A DNA stretch of 64,000 nt from Acetobacteraceae bacterium (GCA_024280945.1 JAMXLO010000108.1:1-64000), one strand, 5' to 3'; positions 1-9,597 are shown, counted from the stretch's first letter. Numbers and translations are program-made. Notes: a model not told the origin generated them from the letters alone.

Positions 1-33
1 TTTCGGCTTCCTTCAACCAAGAGGAGCCGACCG

Positions 34-822
34 ATGGACGAGGCTATTCGCACCGCTGCAATCAGCCCACTGCGCCAGCGACTGATCGACGATATGAACA
101 TGCGCCGGTTCTCGCGAGAGACGCAACGCAACTACATTCGGGACGTGGGGCGCTTTGCGACATTCCTCGGCCGTTCACCCGATACAGCGACGGCGGATGA
201 CGTGCGCCGATTTCAAGTCGAACAGCGCGATGCCGGCATGCCGACGCCGACCATGAACAGCATCGTGTCGGCGTTGCGGTTCTTCTTCACGCACACGATC
301 GACCGGCCCGACCTGACGCGCAAGCTGATCCGCGTGGCGCATCCGCGCAACCTGCCGGTGGTGCTGAGCCGGGACGAGGTCGCACGACTGCTCAACGCGA
401 CCACCTGCCTCAAGCATCAGGCGGCTCTCTCGGTCGCCTATGGCGCTGGCCTGCGTGTGGCCGAGGTCGTGGCGCTCAAGGTCGCCGACATCGACAGCGA
501 ACGCATGTTGCTCCGGGTCGAGCGTGGCAAGGGCGGCCGGTATCGCAACGCCATGCTCCCGGCAGATCTGCTCACCCTGCTGCGCGAGTGGTGGAAGGTC
601 GGGCACCAACAGGGCGTGATGCATCGTGACGGCTGGTTGTTTCCGGGACAGCACGCCATGGAGCCGATCATGACCCGGCAACTCCACGCGTCGTCGTCGA
701 GGCGGCACGCGCGGCGGAGATCACCAGGCGGGTCGGGCCGCACACACTGCGCCAGAGCTTCGCAACCCATCTGCTGGGAAGGCGGTGTCGACGCTAGGCG
801 TGGCCCAGCAGCACCTGGATGA
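34..822 (+). pseudogene. Tyrosine recombinase/integrase, frameshifted near its C-terminus
   Basis: Site-specific recombinase of the tyrosine family, of the short type often found beside IS91-like elements. An N-terminal SAM-like core-binding domain (about residues 10-100) is followed by the first part of the catalytic domain: the motif GAGLRVAEVVALKV holds the first catalytic Arg and GKGGRYR the usual Lys. At about position 688 the frame breaks. The expected HxxR box reads on in another frame (HTLRQSFATHLL, 741-776, with Gln where His is common after the Arg), then a second disruption comes before the catalytic Tyr. The open frame to 822 is out-of-frame tail. The start ATG at 34 follows an AAGAGGAG ribosome site. 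Family is clear from sequence; that it is inactive is inferred from the missing Tyr. It marks a former mobile element at the left edge. Confidence 0.8.
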
Positions 823-1368
823 GTGCTACCGACGGTGAAAAGCGGACGTTCATCGCTGGATCAAGTACGAAGATGCCCGCCTCGAACGCTGCTTGCGCGA
901 CGTTCAGGCGGCCGGCCAGCACATCACCTTGTCAGCCGGAGGTTTCGAATTGGGAGGACGAGTCCTGCTCGGGCTCGAACTAGGCACGCCTAAGTTTTGA
1001 GAGCTCAATCATTTCGGAATGTCGAATAGACCGCGCCGGATCAGGCCCTTAACCGCTGCAGAGGTCCGGTGCAAAAAGCCGCCCAGCGCCGCATCCACAT
1101 TTGGGCCAGCATTGGCCCGCAGTGTGTCTGCTTGACCAGCCGCTCGGCCACGCGAACCAAAAACCGGACATTTAGAATTGCTGGGCGCCGCCGGCTCAGC
1201 GACATGTTGCTGACCAGTCTGGCAACAGTCTGTCCGTCTTCCTCCCGCGGCAGTGGATAGGACCAATCTCTAATAGCCTGATCGGCGGCGTGACCCTGGG
1301 AAGAGCTAGCGAGATCAGTGGGGCGCGGGTCTGGTGACCCGCTGCGGGCGACGGGGTTAATACTCCGA
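823..1368. other. Intergenic stretch after the broken integrase
   Basis: About 550 bases between the integrase remnant and the 3' end of the APH-like kinase. Only short unsupported open frames are present on either strand. It may hold decayed downstream sequence of the mobile element, but I recognise no protein, RNA or repeat in it. Confidence 0.5.
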
Positions 1369-2184
1369 TCAGTCCTCCGAGCGCAGCGCTGCTTCGACGC
1401 GCCGGATCAGTCGCTCCCGCTGGGCAGGGCTAGGCGCCGGCCCGAGAAGGGCGAGGACACAGACGATGGGCAGGTAGGGCTCGATCGCGGCCGTCAGCGC
1501 CGCGGCGGACGTGCCGGCCAGGCGAGCATACTCGGACTGCACGGCCGCATTGACGCCTCGCGGCCGCTTTGGATCGTCGACGAGTTCCGGGGCGATCTCC
1601 GACAGGAGAATATGGCAGACCCCAAGGTCGAAGGCGGCCGGCGCGCGGACCATACCGGTCCAGTCGATCAGTCTCGGACCATCCGGCGTCATGATTACGT
1701 TGCCGGGGTGAAGGTCGCCATGGCACAGCCCGTCCTCCGGGGACAGATGCTCAATCAGGGGGAGGATGCCGTTGGCGATCTGCTCCGGAATCCTGCCTCC
1801 GGCGCTCCGCAACGAGTGGTCCATCCAGTCACGCAAGAAGAGTACCTTCGCCGGCGGGGGCGTCCTGTGAACGGATATGGCGAGGGCCGCGAGGATCGAG
1901 CCCACCTGCCGGGGCGTCATGGCGCCGGTCCGCGAGAGGTGCAGCAAGGTCGGTCCGTCGAGGCGCGACATCACGATGCCAAAGCGCCCCTCGAGGGTCA
2001 CCTCGTCGAACACCTGCGGCGCCGGGGCGCCGGCGGTGAAGGCGGCGCGGGTCATTCGCGCCTCGTGCCAGCTGAGCCGCTGCGGGAAGCCCGCCTTGAA
2101 CAGCTTCAGGACCTGACCAGGCGCCCAAGCGTGGACGTCAGCAAAGAAGCCTTCGCCGAGCTTCTCCCCCAAGGATCCTCGCAT
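1369..2184 (-). CDS. Aminoglycoside-phosphotransferase-family kinase
   Basis: Protein of 271 residues with the APH/choline-kinase fold, which transfers phosphate from ATP to a small-molecule hydroxyl group. The N-terminal lobe has a short glycine-rich loop (GEKLGEGFFADV) and a Lys-containing strand (VLKLF). The C-terminal lobe has the Brenner motif CHGDLHPGNVI (catalytic Asp and Asn) and the metal-binding LIDWTG, the counterpart of DFG. Length fits the family. The start is supported by a GGAGGAGGAG ribosome site just upstream. Substrate is unknown: this family covers antibiotic kinases, fructosamine kinases and housekeeping kinases, so a resistance role should not be assumed. It stands alone on the minus strand, facing a remnant of a regulator gene. 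Confidence 0.85.
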   Translation of the reverse strand: MRGSLGEKLGEGFFADVHAWAPGQVLKLFKAGFPQRLSWHEARMTRAAFTAGAPAPQVFDEVTLEGRFGIVMSRLDGPTLLHLSRTGAMTPRQVGSILAALAISVHRTPPPAKVLFLRDWMDHSLRSAGGRIPEQIANGILPLIEHLSPEDGLCHGDLHPGNVIMTPDGPRLIDWTGMVRAPAAFDLGVCHILLSEIAPELVDDPKRPRGVNAAVQSEYARLAGTSAAALTAAIEPYLPIVCVLALLGPAPSPAQRERLIRRVEAALRSED

Positions 2185-2244
2185 CGCTCCTCCTCCGCCC
2201 CGAGGAGTAGCCGCCGCGGTGAGCTCCGCCTCCAGAGGTGGAAC

Positions 2245-2304
2245 ATGGACGCGCCCACCCCGACCGACAGCTTTTTGTTCGACCAGTTCCGGCTCGATCG
2301 CTGA
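2245..2304 (+). pseudogene. N-terminal fragment of a CadC-type regulator paralogue
   Basis: Nineteen codons then TGA. The peptide MDAPTPTDSFLFDQFRLDR matches the first 19 residues of the intact regulator starting at 3355 (MDARTSTDSFLFGQFRLDR) at all but three positions, and the bases just before the ATG are also alike (CAGAGGTGGAAC versus CAGAGCCAGAAC). The rest of the gene is missing. This is the stub of a second copy about 1.1 kb upstream of the intact gene, left by deletion or by an earlier duplication or insertion. It also supports 3355 as the true start of the intact gene. Confidence 0.75.
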
Positions 2305-2445
2305 CAGGCGCTGTCCTAAGTCCTAAGGCCTCATGCAGTGTATCTACGGCCGCCGAATCCTCAGGGGCCGCTTTCGATACCGGCCTACCGGCGACCCGCT
2401 GGATAGCCTGTACTCCTATCCTAGCGCTAGAAGGCGGTAGCCGCG

Positions 2446-3123
2446 CTAGCCGCGATGGTGAAGGAAGTTCGGTACCGAGTGCTGGAAGAAATCTGATGGA
2501 AGGTTGGGCAGCAGAAACGTATCCGGGGTGCCGCCCGGATCAGACAGCGTGATCTGCACTGTTCCGCCGCTTACCGTGGTAATCAGGCCACCATCCGACT
2601 GAGGATAGGCATTGAAGGTTTCCGGCGGGGCGGTGGTTTTCTCTTCCAGTAGGTCGCCGGGCTTGATCGAGCCGTGCAGAAGTATCTTCCCAGCGGGCGT
2701 CGGCGTCAGACTTTCAACAAGGTCAGCATGCCGAAGCATCGTTGTCGGGTCGAAGCTCATTGACCCCGATACCATGGTGCCGGTCGCCAACTTGATGTCG
2801 TTGGTCATGCCATTGGAAAAGGCGGGATCGCTGGTCTCGCTCACACTGGGCGTCCCGTCATTGTTCTTGGGATCGGCCCACAATGTAACGTCGATACCGG
2901 TGTAATGGTTGACGGTCCCATTCGGATTGTTGATGGCGGTCGCGTCGATCGTGAGAAATAGCCCGTATCCCTTGTCGAACCCAGGCGGGGTAATTGGGTG
3001 ACCGTTGGATTCGAAGCCTGTCACCGGCTCAAGGAAGTGTACTGAGTTGGACAGATCGGGCTGGATGACGGATCGCAGATAAAGGGTTCCGTCGAGCGTG
3101 TCGACCGGCGTGAAGTGGTTCAT
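2446..3123 (-). CDS. Hypothetical protein (225 aa)
   Basis: Not recognised. The start ATG has a good AGGAG ribosome site 8 bases upstream. The protein has no signal peptide or membrane segment, is rich in Thr, Pro, Asn and Gly, and looks beta-rich (for example GYGLFLTIDATAINNPNG and HYTGIDVTLWADPKNNDG), which would suit a jelly-roll or Ig-like fold. It is transcribed away from the CadC-type regulator at 3355, with about 230 bases between the two starts that must hold both promoters. It lies between a truncated and an intact copy of that regulator, so it may have been inserted there. Composition and codon use look like a real gene; function unknown. Confidence 0.65.
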   Translation of the reverse strand: MNHFTPVDTLDGTLYLRSVIQPDLSNSVHFLEPVTGFESNGHPITPPGFDKGYGLFLTIDATAINNPNGTVNHYTGIDVTLWADPKNNDGTPSVSETSDPAFSNGMTNDIKLATGTMVSGSMSFDPTTMLRHADLVESLTPTPAGKILLHGSIKPGDLLEEKTTAPPETFNAYPQSDGGLITTVSGGTVQITLSDPGGTPDTFLLPNLPSDFFQHSVPNFLHHRG

Positions 3124-3354
3124 CTCGTGTCTCCTCTCATGCGCGGTTGGCTGGGGCGCCTGCGTTCCTCACTCCCAGCGGCGGAGCATGCGCTACGAGG
3201 GCTGAGACAAATTTCTCCAAAAAGTTCCAAAACGCTGTGATTGCAGTGGGTTACCTCCTCGAACAAGAACCGTAGTAAACCGACCCCCCCCGCTCTACAC
3301 TGACATCGCTTCTCATCTTTGGAGCTGGGAACACCCCACACGCAGAGCCAGAAC

Positions 3355-5550
3355 ATGGACGCGCGCACTTCGACCGACAGCTTCCTGTTCGGCCAATTTC
3401 GCCTCGATCGGCTGCGCGGCTTGTTCCGGTGCGATCCTGCTGGTGACCTGGTGCCAGTCAGCCTCGGCTCGCGCGCGCTTGACGTACTTCGCGTATTGAT
3501 TGAGCGGCACGGCGATCTCGTCTCGAAGGACGAGATCATGGCCACCGTATGGCCCAACATTGTCGTCGAGGAAGCGAACCTCACTGTGCAGATATCTGCG
3601 CTTCGCCGGGTTCTCGACCAGGGAAGCAGTGGACAAAGCTGTATTCAGACGGTCCCCGGCCGCGGTTACCGATTCGTTCTCGCGGTTACGCGTGCCGAGG
3701 ACGCGCGGTCCGATCCAGCTTCCGCGTCGATCGTCGATACTGCTCCAACCCAGGAGACAGTGCGGTGGTCGCGCCTGCGTTGGCATTGGCTGGTGGCGTG
3801 GGGGGGCTTCGCAGCCGTACTCGTGATGATTGCAGTGCCTTGGACCGGTGGCTGGTTCACCAGCGACACGCGCTCTCGCCTGTCACTGGTCGTGCTGCCG
3901 TTTGAGAACCTGAGTGACGATCGGAGCGAGGATTATCTCGCCGATGCCATCACTGATGACGTGACTACCGACCTGTCCCGTGTGCCCGGGATGTTTGTCA
4001 TCGCGCGGGAGTCGGCCTTCACCTTCCAGGGCAAGGCGGTCGATGTGCGCAAGATCGGCAAAGAGCTCGGCGTGCGCTACGTCGTCGAGGGAAGCGTGCG
4101 CAGGCAGGGCGACGCGCTTCGGGTGAATGCCCAACTTGTCGACAGCGAAACCGGGGCGCAACTCTGGGCGGATCGGTTCGACCAGCCCCTGAAGGACCTC
4201 AACACTGGCCAAGAGGATATCGTCCGACGGATCGGACAGACCCTAAACGTTGCGCTGTGGGACGTCGAGAGTGCCCGAAGCCGGCGTGAACGCCCGACAA
4301 ATCCGGACGCATTCGACCTCATCATACGCGCACGGTCCCTGCGAAACGGCCTGCGCAGCCGACAGCAGAACGAGCAGGCCCTGGCGCTTTATGAACGGGC
4401 ACTGGAACTCGACCCAGCGTCCGTTCAAGCGAAACTCGGCATCGCCCGTATCTTGATTGATCGTAACCTTGAGGCACTTGGTCAATGGACTGCGGCGGAC
4501 GATGTCGCTCGTGCCGGGACACTGATCGCTGAGGCACAATTGGTTCAGCCGACTTCTGAAGATGTTCTGATCGCCGCCGCGGAACTGGCTCAAGCGCAGG
4601 AACGCTGGACCGACTTGATATTCGCGGCGCAGCGAGTCATCGATCTCTATCCGAACCGGGCCGAAGGTTACGAGTTGCTCGGCATGGCCAAGCGCTTGGT
4701 CGGGTCGCTCGAGGAGGCGATCCAGCTCTACGAAAAGTCGGTTCGATTGGATCCACGTGAACCCAACATGTTCCTCCGCTGCAGTTGCATGGCGTATGCG
4801 CTGCTTCTCGTAGGAAGGTATGAAGAAGCGATCAGATGGTTTGAACGCTCACTCGCTGCCAATCCGAAGGCTTCCAACGCCAGTCGAGGCGCCCGGTACA
4901 GTGCCATCGCGGCTGCCTATGTGCTGAGTGGGCGATTGGACGAGGGCCAGGCAGCGATGCATGTGGCAGAGCAGTTGTCGCCCTATATGACCGCGCGGAT
5001 GAGCTCTCCGGAAAATCCCAGAAATTCAGTCGAGGTGGCCCAGAAGCTGCGTATCGCTGATGCGTGGCGACAACTGGGGATGCCTGATCATGCTGTTGAG
5101 GATGCCGATTTCGGTGTCCAGGATGTTGACACGGTTCGGCGGGACCTCGCCGGGCCGACGCCGACCGAGATAACCGGTGCGCGCACGATTCGAACCTCGG
5201 ATCTGGTCACATTGCTGGGCGATCGCAGGCCCATCGTCATCGATACAGCCCTGTATTCGTGGGGACGATCGATCCCAGGTGCGATCGGTTTGAAGAATGC
5301 CGGGTTGGGAGGCAACTATCTGGACAAGGCACAAGAGCAATTGCGCCGAAAAATGCAGGAGCTGACCAAGGGCGATCCTTCGGTCCCTATCGTCACGGTC
5401 GGCTTCAATTCACTGCGTTTCGACGGTCGCAATCTCGCGCTGCGGCTCGTGGCCTTGGGCTACAAGCATGTCTACTGGTATCGCGGCGGACGGGAGGCCT
5501 GGGAGGTGGCTGGGCTCCCGGAAACAGCGCTGGACGTGCAGGGATGGTAG
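3355..5550 (+). CDS. CadC-type membrane regulator with TolB-like, TPR and degenerate rhodanese domains
   Basis: 731 residues. Residues about 9-110 are an OmpR/PhoB-type winged-helix DNA-binding domain ending in the typical PGRGYRFV wing. A single membrane segment (about 145-165, LVAWGGFAAVLVMIAVPW) would place the rest outside the cytoplasm. Residues about 177-290 match the TolB/FlgO-like domain common in adenylate-cyclase-type CadC proteins (VVLPFENLSDD, VRYVVEGSVRRQGDALRV, QLWADRFD). TPR repeats follow to about 560 (NEQALALYERALELDP, EEAIQLYEKSVRLDP). The C-terminus (about 620-725) has a rhodanese outline ending RGGREAWEVAGLPE, but the active-site loop reads VGFNSLRFDG, without the catalytic Cys. 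The ATG at 3355 is preferred over TTG 3319 because a truncated paralogue begins at the same codon. Likely a one-component regulator; targets unknown. Confidence 0.85.
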   Translation: MDARTSTDSFLFGQFRLDRLRGLFRCDPAGDLVPVSLGSRALDVLRVLIERHGDLVSKDEIMATVWPNIVVEEANLTVQISALRRVLDQGSSGQSCIQTVPGRGYRFVLAVTRAEDARSDPASASIVDTAPTQETVRWSRLRWHWLVAWGGFAAVLVMIAVPWTGGWFTSDTRSRLSLVVLPFENLSDDRSEDYLADAITDDVTTDLSRVPGMFVIARESAFTFQGKAVDVRKIGKELGVRYVVEGSVRRQGDALRVNAQLVDSETGAQLWADRFDQPLKDLNTGQEDIVRRIGQTLNVALWDVESARSRRERPTNPDAFDLIIRARSLRNGLRSRQQNEQALALYERALELDPASVQAKLGIARILIDRNLEALGQWTAADDVARAGTLIAEAQLVQPTSEDVLIAAAELAQAQERWTDLIFAAQRVIDLYPNRAEGYELLGMAKRLVGSLEEAIQLYEKSVRLDPREPNMFLRCSCMAYALLLVGRYEEAIRWFERSLAANPKASNASRGARYSAIAAAYVLSGRLDEGQAAMHVAEQLSPYMTARMSSPENPRNSVEVAQKLRIADAWRQLGMPDHAVEDADFGVQDVDTVRRDLAGPTPTEITGARTIRTSDLVTLLGDRRPIVIDTALYSWGRSIPGAIGLKNAGLGGNYLDKAQEQLRRKMQELTKGDPSVPIVTVGFNSLRFDGRNLALRLVALGYKHVYWYRGGREAWEVAGLPETALDVQGW

Positions 5551-5816
5551 GGCTGTCCGAGTCCAGTGATCGCTTTTGGAGATCTCGTGGCCTATCGGAT
5601 GAGGTCGCATTGGATAAGGCGGAGCAATACCTTGGACGTGCCAAGATGCTCGCCCCGAACTCCGAGGCGGTCCTGGCGGCTCAGGCGCTGGTGCTGGAAA
5701 TCCAGGGCCACCAGGGACCGGATTACCGGCGGCTGCGATCAGAGGAGAAGGCGGCTTCGCAGCGGCTGGTCGACATTTACCCAGGTGCCAAGGGACTCTT
5801 GGGGGAGGCACGCTGA
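5544..5816 (+). pseudogene. TPR fragment of a second CadC-type regulator paralogue
   Basis: 90 codons whose ATG overlaps the stop of the preceding regulator (ATGGTAG). The peptide is a TPR stretch (VALDKAEQYLGRAKMLAPNS, SQRLVDIYPGAKGLL) that aligns with the middle of the intact regulator (ARAGTLIAEAQLVQPTSEDV, AAQRVIDLYPNRAEGYELL). It has no DNA-binding, membrane or complete TPR domain. It could be read as a small TPR protein translated by coupling, but the similarity makes a displaced piece of a paralogue more likely. With the stub at 2245 it shows that this regulator family was repeated in tandem here and has decayed on both sides of the surviving copy. Confidence 0.6.
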
Positions 5817-6152
5817 CTGTCCCACTTTGTCGTGCGGGACATCGAGCCAAATGGTCGGCGGCGCAGGTTCACTGTCCGCTATTCTGTCCCGAGAACCGGA
5901 AGCAGACCGGCGGAAAATCCACCCAGCCCCGCCGCTCGGCGGGCTGCCGACGAGGGACATAGTTCGACCCCAAAGCGGACATCAGCAAAGGCCACACCCT
6001 CGTCGGCGGCGCCTCAGGTTATAAGAGGTAACAGTCCTTCTTCGCCTTATAGCCGCCGAGGATAGCCCGGTATCGGGTCTCCGTCGTCGCTCAGATTCCG
6101 ACGCGCCAAACCGACGGCAGAAGCAGATCCTGGTGCCGTATGTAGCTCGCTG
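5817..6152. other. Intergenic, no gene recognised
   Basis: 336 bases between the TPR fragment and the DUF4242 gene. Only unsupported short frames. I see no tRNA, repeat or convincing terminator in it. Confidence 0.5.
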
Positions 6153-6428
6153 TCATGCACGGGCGGCTGCGACCAAGGCGGCCTGCGGACCGGCTCCATC
6201 AACTTCAACGATCGTATCTGCCGGTAGGCCGAGCCTCTCGGCGGCGGCGCGGATCGCCGCAGCATTCGGGGCTTCGTAGAGGCAGTACGACTTTCGCTTG
6301 TCCGCGCTCAGGAAAGAGAACAGCCACTGAATGCCGATCTCGTCATTAACCTCCTTGATCGTGGCCAGTGTTTCTGGGTCATTCTTCACCGCCTCGGCAA
6401 AGGCGCGTTCGATAAGAAACAGCGGCAT
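6153..6428 (-). CDS. DUF4242 (SCO4226-like) small protein
   Basis: 91 residues beginning MPLFLIERAF, the usual opening of the DUF4242 / SCO4226 nickel-binding family, a small ferredoxin-like alpha-beta fold. Later hallmarks are the core strand IQWLFSFLSADKRKSYCLYEAP followed by the helix AAAIRAAAERLGLPADTIVEV. An almost perfect AAGGAGGT ribosome site lies 5 bases before the ATG at 6428, so the longer upstream frame is rejected. The gene is divergent from the large LuxR-type regulator at 6526, with 97 bases between starts, so the two may share a control region. Members of this family often sit beside LuxR/AAA regulators; their physiological role is not settled. The family call rests on motif recognition only. 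Confidence 0.8.
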   Translation of the reverse strand: MPLFLIERAFAEAVKNDPETLATIKEVNDEIGIQWLFSFLSADKRKSYCLYEAPNAAAIRAAAERLGLPADTIVEVDGAGPQAALVAAARA

Positions 6429-6525
6429 GGCCACCTCCTTGGTTCTGTCATAGCATCGGATGGGCGGGTGTCGGGACGCAATGGAGAGGTCAGGACCTGC
6501 GTCCAGATGCGGGGGGAGGCTTGGG

Positions 6526-9492
6526 ATGATCGCGCCGACCGACAACTTCGTCGGACGACGGGACGAGTTGGAAAGGTTGCGCTCCGCTTTCGAGCAGGCC
6601 ACAGACCGCCGCGGCCGGATCGTCATGCTCGCTGGCGAGCCCGGCATCGGCAAGACTCGGATCGCGCAGGAACTGGCAGATCATGGCTCGCACCTTGGAG
6701 CAATCGTGCTGTGGGGGCGCTGCCATGAAGAGGTAGGCGCACCGCCCTACTGGCCCTGGGTGCAGGTCATCAGGACCATCCTGCGCGATGCTGCCGCTCG
6801 CGGGCTGTTGAGCGAACTAGGCGGTGGCGCCAGCGACCTGACGGATATCGTGCCGGAGGTTCGCGACCTGCTCCCGGGCCTGGAACCGTCGGCCGAGCTC
6901 AGGGACCCGGCGGAGGCGCGATGGCGGATGTTCGAATCGATCCGCGGCTTCATTGCCCGCCTGTGCGAGCATGAGCCGGTCCTGATCCTGCTGGACGACC
7001 TGCACTGGGCAGACGCACCTTCGCTGCGCCTGCTGGAATTCCTAGTCCACGAGCTCGCCGACAGCCGGCTGCTGCTGGTCGGCACATATCGGCAGACCGA
7101 ACTATCGCGTCGGCATCCTTTGTCCGACACACTCGGCGGACTGGTGCGGGCACCGCATGTAGCGCGGATCCAGCTCGCGGGCCTGAGCGCGGAAGAGGTC
7201 AGCGACTTCATTGCTGCCGCGAGTGGGATCACGCCGCCGGCGTGGCTGGCCTCGGCGCTCCATACCCAGACCGAGGGCAATCCCCTGTTCCTGCGGGAGA
7301 TCGTACGCTTCTTGGAACAGCAGGGCGTGCTTCGCCGCGACCGGGCCACCCCGTTGACAGCGCTGCCTCCGACAATACGCATCCCAGAAGGTGTGAGGGA
7401 GGTCATCGGACGGCGACTCAACCTGCTGTCGGCGTCGTGCAACGAGGTGCTTGCAGTCGCTGCCGTCGTCGGTCGTGACTTCAGCGATGACGTGCTGATC
7501 CATATTGCCGCGTCGCAAGGCGATGAGAGACCGATCGACGCACTGGATGAGGCTCTGGCCGCCAACGTCATTGAGGAGATCTCGGATGGGCATTACCAGT
7601 TTACTCACAACCTGATACGGATGACGCTGTACGACGAATTGCGGCCGGCACGGCGACGGCAATTGCATCGCGCTGCCGGCGCAGCAATCGAAGGGCTGCG
7701 TCGCGCCGACCTCGACGCCTCGCTGCCTGAGCTCGCGCGCCACTTTCATGCTGCCGGAGACACCAGGCGCGCGATCGAGTACGCGACGCGCGCCGGCCAG
7801 CGTGCTGATGCGGTGCTGGCTTTCGAGGACGCAATGCAGTTCTACCAGGCCGCGCTTGACGATGCCGAACAGGCCGAGCCAGACGAGCTGACGCGATGCC
7901 GCTTGCTGCTGTGGCTGGGCGAGGCGCTGCGCAAGGCCAATGAATATCCACGTGCGCTTGAGATCCTGCACGATGCCGCCGAGGTCGCGACGGCGCTGAG
8001 TGAAGCCGAGTTATCGGCACAGGCGGCTCTGGCCTATGAACAGGTCTCCTGGCGTGGAGCACGTCAAGGAGCGGTGCGGCCGGCGTTCCTGTTGGAGCGG
8101 GCGCTGCGTCAGCTTCCCGAAACGAATACGGTGCTTCGGGCTCACGTCGCGGGTGCTCTGGCGAGAGCGCTCGTATATACCGGGACCCCCGCGGAGGCAC
8201 GTGCGCAGGGCGCGCGGGCCATTGCAATGGCGCGCCGGCTCGGTGACCCTGGTGCGCTGGCAACCAGCCTTGTCTACATGTTCGACTTCATTTGGGAGCC
8301 GGAGCACACTGATGAGCTGATCGGCTATGCCACGGAGATGCTCGCCGCCGCCGAACGGGCAGGCAATATGGAAATCGTTGGTCTGGCCTATGCGTGGCGA
8401 CTGTTCCTGTATCTCGAATGCGGCGATATCCGCGCCGTGGAGGCCGATCTTGACGCGTTGACACGCGTCGATGTCCGGATACGCCAGCCGACCTACTCGA
8501 TCGCCATGATTTCGTTTCATACCATGCTGGCGCAGATGCGCGGCGACCTAGTGGAGGCGGAACGGCGCATCAGGCAGGCGATGCAATTGCAGCGCAGCGT
8601 CCTTGATCTCCCGCATTATGATCCATTGAGCGTCATGATCTTCACCCTGCGCAGAGAGCAGGGACGGCTGCGCGAATTGCGACCGGTGCTGTCCTCGTTT
8701 CTGCAAAGGCAATCGGTGGCCACGATTTGGTTGCCCGGACTGGCACTGATGCACGCGGAGATCGGCCAACTCGATGGAGCACGTGCCGCTTTCGAGCGGC
8801 TGGCGGCCGACGACTTCGCTGGCCTCGTCCGTGACGGGCGATGGTGCTTCTGCATGGTCTATCTCAGCGAAGTGTGCGCGATGCTGGGCGATGTAGCTCG
8901 GGCCGCCACGTTGTATGGGATGTTGCAGTCCTATACCGGCCGCAACCTGGTCATGGGCGGCGGCGTTGCGTGTTGCGGCTCGGCTGACCGATACCTGGGG
9001 CTGCTCGCAACGACCATGTCGCGGTGGCCGGACGCCATGCAGCATTTCGAGGCGGCGCTGGCGATGAATGCCAGGATCGCTGCCCACGCGCCGCTTGCCC
9101 ACACCCGGCATGACTACGCCACCATGCTGCTGGCACGCGGCGCGCCCGGTGATCGCGATCACGCGGCAGAGTTGCTGCGACGGAGTCTGGAGAGCGCGCA
9201 TACGCTGGGCATGCGGGCTTTGGAGGAACGCGCGGCGGCGCGGCTGGCGCAACTGGGCCCGTCGCCATCAGCCTCGAACGCCGCCGAAGAACTGACCTCG
9301 CGTGAGACCGAGGTCCTCAAGCTGATCGCCATGGGACGCGGCAACGCCGACATCGCGACGGTGCTGGAGATCAGCCTCAACACCGTGGCGACACATGTGC
9401 GCAACATCCTGGCCAAGACGGGCTGTGCCAACCGCACCGAGGCTGCCGCCTACGCGATCCGGCACAATCTGGCCCAGGCTCACCATTCCTGA
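6526..9492 (+). CDS. AAA/STAND ATPase regulator with C-terminal LuxR helix-turn-helix
   Basis: 988 residues. The N-terminus has the FVGRRDELERL box typical of the AAA_16/STAND group, Walker A AGEPGIGKTRI (about residues 36-46) and Walker B VLILLDDLHWADAP (about 150-163). A long helical, TPR-like middle follows (about 380-900). The last 65 residues form a LuxR-type helix-turn-helix (LTSRETEVLKLIAMGRGN, then NTVATHVRNILAKTGCANRTEA). Size and order match the MalT/LAL class, where an unknown inducer bound by the repeats drives ATP-dependent oligomerisation and promoter activation. ATG 6526 is chosen because a GGGGGGAGG ribosome site precedes it and the GRRDELERL box comes soon after; an upstream ATG at 6460 lacks both. 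The downstream dehydrogenase and hydrolase genes are plausible targets. Confidence 0.9.
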   Translation: MIAPTDNFVGRRDELERLRSAFEQATDRRGRIVMLAGEPGIGKTRIAQELADHGSHLGAIVLWGRCHEEVGAPPYWPWVQVIRTILRDAAARGLLSELGGGASDLTDIVPEVRDLLPGLEPSAELRDPAEARWRMFESIRGFIARLCEHEPVLILLDDLHWADAPSLRLLEFLVHELADSRLLLVGTYRQTELSRRHPLSDTLGGLVRAPHVARIQLAGLSAEEVSDFIAAASGITPPAWLASALHTQTEGNPLFLREIVRFLEQQGVLRRDRATPLTALPPTIRIPEGVREVIGRRLNLLSASCNEVLAVAAVVGRDFSDDVLIHIAASQGDERPIDALDEALAANVIEEISDGHYQFTHNLIRMTLYDELRPARRRQLHRAAGAAIEGLRRADLDASLPELARHFHAAGDTRRAIEYATRAGQRADAVLAFEDAMQFYQAALDDAEQAEPDELTRCRLLLWLGEALRKANEYPRALEILHDAAEVATALSEAELSAQAALAYEQVSWRGARQGAVRPAFLLERALRQLPETNTVLRAHVAGALARALVYTGTPAEARAQGARAIAMARRLGDPGALATSLVYMFDFIWEPEHTDELIGYATEMLAAAERAGNMEIVGLAYAWRLFLYLECGDIRAVEADLDALTRVDVRIRQPTYSIAMISFHTMLAQMRGDLVEAERRIRQAMQLQRSVLDLPHYDPLSVMIFTLRREQGRLRELRPVLSSFLQRQSVATIWLPGLALMHAEIGQLDGARAAFERLAADDFAGLVRDGRWCFCMVYLSEVCAMLGDVARAATLYGMLQSYTGRNLVMGGGVACCGSADRYLGLLATTMSRWPDAMQHFEAALAMNARIAAHAPLAHTRHDYATMLLARGAPGDRDHAAELLRRSLESAHTLGMRALEERAAARLAQLGPSPSASNAAEELTSRETEVLKLIAMGRGNADIATVLEISLNTVATHVRNILAKTGCANRTEAAAYAIRHNLAQAHHS

Positions 9493-9597
9493 TGAGACGC
9501 CAGCCCGCGGCCTGTGATCGCCTTCACCCGTTTCGACGATTTACCGGACTACCCGAGCATCCATAAGGTTCTCCCGCCGACCCCAACGGAGGCTCTG

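Noticed and set aside
1369-2184. Antibiotic resistance as the function of the APH-like kinase
   Set aside because: The fold is shared with many non-resistance kinases and no resistance-gene context is present.
1318-2244. Plus-strand frame of about 300 codons opposite the APH-like kinase
   Set aside because: Arg/Gly-rich shadow of the kinase gene. Only its last 19 codons (2245-2304) match something real, the regulator stub.
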